Source of the DNA: Drosophila pseudoobscura
Lineage: Eukaryota; Arthropoda; Insecta; Diptera; Drosophilidae
Assembly: GCF_009870125.1 (NCBI RefSeq)
Contig: NC_046681.1
Location: 7,949,001-8,013,000, forward strand
DNA: 64,000 bases
Direction: 5' to 3'
The notes under the pieces were generated by a model. It did no database searches, was not told where the DNA came from, and saw only the letters and a list, made by a program, of their open reading frames with translations. Position 1 is the stretch's first letter; each line of letters opens with the position of its first letter. A program made the position numbers and the translations under genes. Shown here piece after piece: positions 58,046 through 64,000 of the stretch.

Positions 58046-59027
58046 ATTTTATATTATATATTTATTTATATAGAAATTGATTATCGGATATCTTAGTGTC
58101 GTTTGGACGCTGAATTGACTTAAACTTTTCGACTGGTTATATTTTGGTTCATTTATAGTTCTTAATGTGCGATTCGGAGAGTGAATTTGCCTCACCTTTT
58201 ATGCATAAGCACACCTTGTGCACCCTCTCTCTCTCTCTCTCACTTGTGGACGGCCTTTTCCGACCCGTTCTATATGCAATATACTCTGGCAGAGGGAGAG
58301 GGACGGTACCCAATCACAGTCTCAGCCCCTATGCCGCCTGCTGGCTGCTGTGGTGCGTTTGTCTGTGTAGTGTGTATGAGTGTATCTATGTGCGCCCTGC
58401 CCTGAGCTCAGCGCATCTGAAATTAATTGTATTTAGTTGTTGTACGGACTTTGACAACGTCACATTGCCCCAGAGACGGCAACGAGATCGAGACCCAGTA
58501 CGAGTGTGAGACGCGAAAACGACATCGGTAAACGCTGCTTTATACCGAATATCTTGAACTCCTCGGCATGCTGACCTGCACTTGCAGCTGACAGAAACAC
58601 CGATCCGCAACTTTGTCTTTGTCATTGCCGTGGAAGTTCTTCCCTTTGTGTCTTCTTCACCCCTCTCTGACGCGCGCGAAGCTCCGCGGAATTTCTCGGT
58701 CTTTTCTAATTATATAACTTGGATAGGTGCCCTAACGCTCTGCCAGAACGCTCTGGCGACATATGTATGTATGTACGAACGCATATCGAGACGGGCACGC
58801 ATTATCTCTTAAGTGCATTTATCGCCAAATAAAGTCAAACTTCTCTAACGCGAACATCCCCAAAAGCCTATATGGACAAAAAGTGATCGTGAAACTCCAG
58901 TTGACCTGTACAAATTCATACGAAAGTGTCGTTTATTGTTCGAGGAGCCGTGTTAGCACCTAAATAAAGTCTACAAGGAGAGAACTAGACAAATTTGGTG
59001 TTTCCCTTATATGGGTAACATCTTTTC

Positions 59028-59085
59028 ATACCCTTGCACGCGGTGTTATTATCTAGCCATGTTAATATCTGTCTGTCTGTCTGTT
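59028..59085 (+). mobile_element. Decayed repeat fragment with TGTC array
   Basis: cataccctTGCACGCGGTGTTATTAT, tctagccatg and a (tgtc)n run resemble diverged DINE-1 family sequence. It is too short and degraded for a firm family call. Confidence 0.35.
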
Positions 59086-59648
59086 CATGTGGCAAGCAAA
59101 TGTTAATAGATTTTTCCTTTCTTTAGCAGTTCTTTACGCTTGATCGGTTCAAGAAGTCATTTTATATTGGGATATAGGCTGATTCGAGTTAGAGAAGGTT
59201 TACTGTAGTACATAAATCCTGTAGAAATGATATATTAATATAAATCTAATCTCATTATGTTTGTCAGTCACTGCGGTCGTCCACCGTCCGCCGTCGCCGT
59301 CTTTCGCGTTTCGTCGCTATATTATTCTCATATCAGTTCCGAGTGCGAGGTACTTTCGGTGGCGGTTTTGTCTAGGTCGATCGATTGTCGGTTCGGTTCG
59401 GTTCGGATTGGATCGTCGCGAGTCGTTTCAGTTGCCATTCTACGGTTAATGTTAATGCCCGCCGTTGCATTCGCATTTCCTCGATCCGTGAACCGCTCTT
59501 GTCTGTGTGTATTTGTGTTTTGAGGGAACTTTCGCTTTATTGTCTTTCCTTGTCTTCTCTATTGCAGTCAGTAGGAAAGCTTTAGTGATAGAATATTTAC
59601 CATATACTGAGTATATCCAGAGATATTTTCAAATAATACACACAAGAA

Positions 59649-59730
59649 ATGGCATCTGCACTGGAAACGCTGCAAGGTCTGCTGCAGACGCTCGGCGAAC
59701 TTAAAGAATTGCCTCTCAATCGTGAGTCGT
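59649..59730 (+). CDS. Rtnl1: Rtnl1, alternative first coding exon 3
   Basis: The ATG at 59649 opens MASALETLQGLLQTLGELKE, then LPLNRES, and reaches the donor CGT|GTAAGT. An earlier donor, ATC|GTGAGT at 59722, would drop three codons. Both donors leave phase 1. A 5' UTR acceptor (TTCTCTATTGCAG) stands at about 59566, so the promoter is further upstream, probably in 59.25-59.5 kb. The peptide is a short amphipathic, Leu-rich helix. Membership in Rtnl1 is inferred from phase and strand. Confidence 0.6.
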
Positions 59731-61962
59731 GTAAGTATGCCAGAAATATTTACCCATACTCCCACCAAGTGGATAGGGCTATCGCGTGGCCCCTCGTCAC
59801 CGCATGGCTAGCCGAAAAATAAGGAATTTCCCGTGAGGAAATTTCTTTTATTTCTTCTTTATTCTCGCGCTTTTCCCTCTCTCTCTCTATCTCTCTCTCT
59901 TTCACTATTTTTTTCAGTCCGCCTGTGCGTTGTTTCTAATTGCAGCTATAATTTATTTATAAATATTCTTTTTCGTGTCTAAGGGAAACTGTTGAGAACT
60001 TTGAAACGTGTAGAAAGAAACGTATAGAATCAAAAGTATGGGAAACTGTGTTGGTTCGGCCTCTCTGATAGGCGAAAGCCTCTTGAAACGATAATAGTAT
60101 CACGTATAGGAACTTCCATTTAAAAAACCAATAGATAACTTTCCCTCCTCTTTTCTCCACTATCTGATTATATTCAAAGCTCTTTCGTATCTATCAGTCC
60201 AATCGTACTTGATTCTCAATTAAATTCTGCTTAGTTTCTGCTTTTATCGGAGCTTTACTGAGTGGAATCCTACAAATCTTCAAATATCTTTAGCCCTTCA
60301 ACTCTGATGGAGAAATAGAGAATAATCAATTCTTCCTTTAACTTTGATTAACTTTTACGTCTATACTTTGAAGGTGCTTGCTTGGAGTCATAAAAATATT
60401 ATAATCCCCGTTGCCGCATTTAGAAGGGGATATTTCCTCCTGACAGCTCATGTCCCCCCTCCTGATTAAGCCTCCACAATGATAAGGGAACCATGAGTAT
60501 AGCGACTTGTCATGTTGCTTCTTTGTACACCACCCTAGAAGTGGGTACAATTAATTGGGTATTTTTGGGTTTCCTCTATGAGGTTGGTTTTCTTGTTCTA
60601 TGTCATGTTTCCTTTTCGTTTTTGCTGATTTTCCTTTAAGATTTTCTTTGTTCGAATTTCTTTTAATTATTATGATTATCGCTGCTTATGCAATTTCGCA
60701 GCCTTTCTGACAATGTCAGGTGCAGCAAATTATTGTATTTTTGTTTATTTAACAACATTAGCGAATTATGTCAGAGACACAGTTCCCGTTTCCCTTCCCC
60801 CTTCATTTTGTTCACCCTATCTTTCTGCTTTCATCTCTTTCTCTCGCTCTCAGGCTCTTTGTTTGGGGGCAGGCATGATATCATGTAAGCATAGCTTACT
60901 CATTCGAACGCGCCAAAAACGCAAAATAAATGTCAGATGGCGTTAGAACGGAATGTTGGGGTGGGGTTTTTGCGGAAAAATACGGATAGGGACAAAGGTG
61001 GTGTTTCTACAATGATGTCACTCTTACCGTTTTCTATAAACTAAAAAAACAAACGCAGTTTCATTTTCTATTGCGTTCTAAGCCGATTTCTGCAATGTGT
61101 AAATCCACTCACATTGCACATGGAACTCTTGCCGTCAGACAAGCTGTGGACTAAATGCTTCTGACTTGAATGAAAGATAATAGTTCCATAAAACGTAGTT
61201 CCGTTTTCATCTGGCAGTGCATTGAACTGCCGCCCCTGGCTAACTTTTGATTTCGTATTAAAGCTTAGGGAAGTTGCCACGGCATTTTTTACCATTTCAC
61301 CATTGCTGGTCACGCTTCGGATCCATGATTCATATTAAATCGCAAAGCAGACGTAGAACGTAAGGCAACGTAAGGGCAGCCGGCAGGCAGGCCAACTTCG
61401 GTGACATACGAATGCCGGAGCCGAAGAGGCCCCAAGTTCGCGGTGGAGGTTGACGTTGACACGTTGCTGACATATTTCTCTGCTTGTGCTCTGTCGCTGT
61501 TGCTGTCACTGCCTTCGATGCGCCCGCATTCGCGTTTTATTGTTGCTATTGTTAATGCGCGTTATCTTTTACTTTCAATGCGGATCGTCGCTCTCTCCCT
61601 GTCTGGAGAAGCTTTGCTGTGCACTGTCTCTCTCTGCCATTTCAGAAAACCTGTTTGCCGCCGCCTCTGTTGCGCTCTCTCTTTCTCTCTCTGCATACGT
61701 CGCCTGCCTCTGCCTGGCTAATTGGGCGCTTGTTGGTTTGTTTTCTGCTCCAACTTCTTCCAGTTCTTTAACGGAGCTCGTGTCAGACGGTCGGCAGCAT
61801 CGTCGTGTACGTGTGTGATTGTGTGCTTGTTCGTGTGTGAAGTTTGCACTAACTAAGTGTTTTTTAGCTATAATTAAAGCTAGACACGCGAAAACCCGAA
61901 TCCCAAACCCCAACCTTTGCATACATTTTGGCGCCAGGCGTTTGTAACTGTAACAGCGGAAA
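59731..61962 (+). other. Rtnl1: Rtnl1 intron with upstream promoter of next exon
   Basis: No coding sequence supported. CT-rich tracts (59876-59903, 61600-61700) are GAGA-type on the other strand. Sequence from about 61400 to 61830 becomes GC-richer with cgtgTCAGACGgtcgg-like initiator candidates, consistent with the promoter of the next exon. Confidence 0.35.
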
Positions 61963-62038
61963 ATGGCAGGCGGCAGCAAACGCTACTCACGCAACAATTC
62001 CAACGGCAACTTCCAGTCGCTGCCCGAGCGCGGACCAG
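61963..62038 (+). CDS. Rtnl1: Rtnl1, alternative first coding exon 4
   Basis: The ATG at 61963 opens MAGGSKRYSRNNSNGNFQSL, then PERGP, ending at the donor CCAG|GTAATA. At 76 nt it leaves phase 1 like the three other first exons. The peptide is basic and Ser/Asn-rich without a membrane segment. The donor GTAATA is weaker than the others. Assignment to Rtnl1 is inferred; a separate downstream gene in the same orientation remains possible because its next exon is outside the window. Confidence 0.55.
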
Positions 62039-64000
62039 GTAATAAGAGTTCCCTCCTCTCCCCTCCTCACCGGCAGAGGCACCTTATCATGCGCCTTGTG
62101 TCTGGTCTGGTCCACGTTGTCCACTTTTGGCACACGATATACCAGAGACAACAACGATCAGAGGAGGGTCTTATCTGCGAGAGGCGCTGAATGAAATATT
62201 TATTGAGTAGGCGCTGAGATTGCTGGCTACGTCAGCAGTAACACAGCGACAGCGCAGTCGCCAACGTGGCTAAACAAAAAAAAAAAAGAATGAAATGAAA
62301 TTCGAATATAACATGAATGAAAGGCCAACTTAAGAGACCGAATCGATAGTTACTCTTGCAGATTGATCGTTTCTATGGCAGCTGCAGATATGATATACAT
62401 ATATACTTCATGGTAGGTCGATCGTTTCCGACTTATAGAGTGAATATAGGAATATTTGTGAATATTCCTTTCATCAAAAGTTCAGCTCCAGTCCCAAACT
62501 TTTGCATAATTTATTTGTCAGCGAAAATATTTTATATATACATACATACATGTTGTTGCTGTATTTTCATTTATCTGCCACGTTGTGTACTTCCCTGGCA
62601 GCGAACAATTTTGTGCTCATCATCAAAATAATCCAAGCTTGCAATTGCACTTTTCAATACACATAGAACATATATTTTAATATACAAATTTTGACTTTTT
62701 AATGCCATGGAGAAAACCCTATCTATGCAGTTCAGAATCCTATATCCGTTTTGGGTCTGAAATACCGTAAGCGGTACAAGAAATTTCATGTTTGATACAA
62801 GGCTTTCTTCCTCTTCCCAATCTATCTATTGTCTACCCAAATAGCAAACGTTTTAATTCCAGCATAAATAAATATCTAGCAGATTAACACAATCTATTCT
62901 CTATTCCTATTCCAATTATATACACAACATGTGTTTAGTGGGTATTCCACATTCGAATTATAGCCGCTATAGGCGGTTCCAACTTGTTTTTATATCCATA
63001 CAAAAGAAGAGGAACTGCGGCTGTGACTGCATCATCATGATCGTGGGCCGCACTTCACTTTCGGCGCAAACCCGTTTCAAGGCGACCTAAACCAGTTCTC
63101 TGGGGCTTCGATCTCTTTGAAACTGGGAATATTTGTTGCAATTGTAACGAAGATTTTTTTTATTCAATTGATAGCTGAACGGAGTTCATAAGGAGATATG
63201 TTACTTTCTCCCATGAGGGAGAGAGCTTTCTCAGAGGGCTTAACCCAATTTAAGGTCTACATGTGGTTGATAGGTATTGGTTGCCATCTCATCGTTGTCT
63301 CCTTTCTAATTTGTTTCCACCATATTTGCATAATCAATTCTACATCTACCGTGAGCCTAAAACTAGTTTTCTTAACTTTTTTGTTGCTCTTCAACAATGT
63401 TTTTACATATTTACTAAGCTGTATTCTATAGAGACATTTATAAATAGTGGATTTAAGCTAGGCAGGGAGCTGTCTGGCGTTCCCAAGTATTTTAATTAGA
63501 TATGTATATTGAAACCTAATGAGAATTTCAAGGAAAGTATAGTTGTTGGATTGTTGTGGGATGTTTCTCTGATATTTAATCATTTACCATTTCTGTATTC
63601 CTTTCCTTTTAAATGTCAGATGTAAGGAATATATGGTCGAGTTTTTGTATATTCCGTCCGGGTTAATCTATGAAATGATCTAAGACTGTCTCATAATTTT
63701 CAGATAATTAGGGATACCCAAAAGGCACAGTCGAAATGCTGCATTCCATTAGATCCTATGGCTCTCATTTTACTGGATCGTTTTTGACATACTTGTATCT
63801 AATATGGAAAGAAAACAAATTGCTTATGACTGTTGACATACAAAAAATAGAAATAAAAATCAGCAATATTTCCAGCGAGGTCAATTTCTTTTACTTGCTA
63901 TTTCTTCTATTTTCTTTGTTTATGGAAACATTTTTTATTGGATATCTAAATTGGGTTTAGTTCAGACGCCGAAAGTGGGCAGGACTTCTTATCGGTAAAA
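62039..64000 (+). other. Right-edge intron sequence
   Basis: AT-rich intronic or intergenic DNA. A 74-codon plus-strand frame at 63736-63960 with a hydrophobic end has no other support. The exons coding the reticulon domain are not reached. Confidence 0.35.

Larger units (their letters stand above)
53933..59648 (+). other. Rtnl1: Rtnl1 intron, AT-rich, with odd GC island
   Basis: 5.7 kb with no supported nested gene. It includes a GC-rich patch at about 55860-56090, a CAA-rich minus-strand frame at 56905-57195, and decayed DINE-1-like fragments at 57966-58045 and 59028-59085. CT-repeat tracts occur at 58228-58242. Confidence 0.4.

Noticed and set aside
63736-63960. 74-codon hydrophobic frame near the right edge
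   Set aside because: AT-rich, biased codons, no splice or promoter context; random frames of this length are common here.
1-64000. tRNA genes, CRISPR arrays, LTR or other virus-like elements
   Set aside because: No B-box plus cloverleaf pattern, no regular spacer arrays, no paired long direct repeats and no pol-, gag- or capsid-like frames were seen. The only clear mobile DNA is the Helitron and decayed relatives.

Overview
The window is Drosophila nuclear DNA: short introns with GTRAGT donors and pyrimidine-AG acceptors, fly core-promoter motifs (Motif 1, DRE-like TATCGAT, a TCT initiator), and the divergently transcribed collagen IV pair Col4a1 (Cg25C) and viking that in D. melanogaster lies on 2L at 25C. 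The proteins resemble but do not equal those of D. melanogaster. A 1.09 kb DINE-1/ISY-type Helitron points, tentatively, to an obscura-group species on Muller element B. All products were recognised by reading translations; no database was searched.

Layout. 0.1-8.8 kb is gene dense: a nucleotide-sugar transporter (senju-like, -), eIF3h (+), an ankyrin/SOCS-box protein (+), an ANKRD39 homologue (-) and two tandem genes related to the GTP cyclohydrolase I feedback regulator (-). After a gene-poor 2.4 kb come Scf, an ER-lumen EF-hand protein of the CREC family (+), an SPRY/SOCS-box protein (SP555-like, -) and a small membrane-anchored protein (-). A Helitron lies at 16.5-17.6 kb. From 18.2 to 44.6 kb are the two collagen IV chains, head to head across a 3.3 kb control region; viking has a 10 kb first intron. 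Then come SelT-like (-), a two-cistron unit coding Tfb5 (TFIIH) and ZNHIT1/p18 (SWR1/SRCAP) (+), and from 48.4 kb to the window end the 5' half of Rtnl1 (+), with four alternative first coding exons and one cassette exon, all in the same splice phase. The reticulon domain itself lies beyond the right edge.

How the genes fit together. Col4a1 and Vkg form the basement-membrane heterotrimer, so the divergent arrangement gives balanced expression. Scf, SelT-like, Rtnl1 and the sugar transporter all act in the ER/Golgi. Tfb5 and ZNHIT1 couple TFIIH and chromatin remodelling from one mRNA.

Most notable observations: a nearly identical CGATA-rich 38-39 bp block in inverted orientation at 1.62 and 47.86 kb, bracketing the collagen domain; a Helitron with CT-rich tracts resembling MSL recognition elements; the phase-locked alternative promoters of Rtnl1; the ATG-free spacer of the Tfb5/ZNHIT1 two-cistron unit; and two tandem GFRP-like genes.
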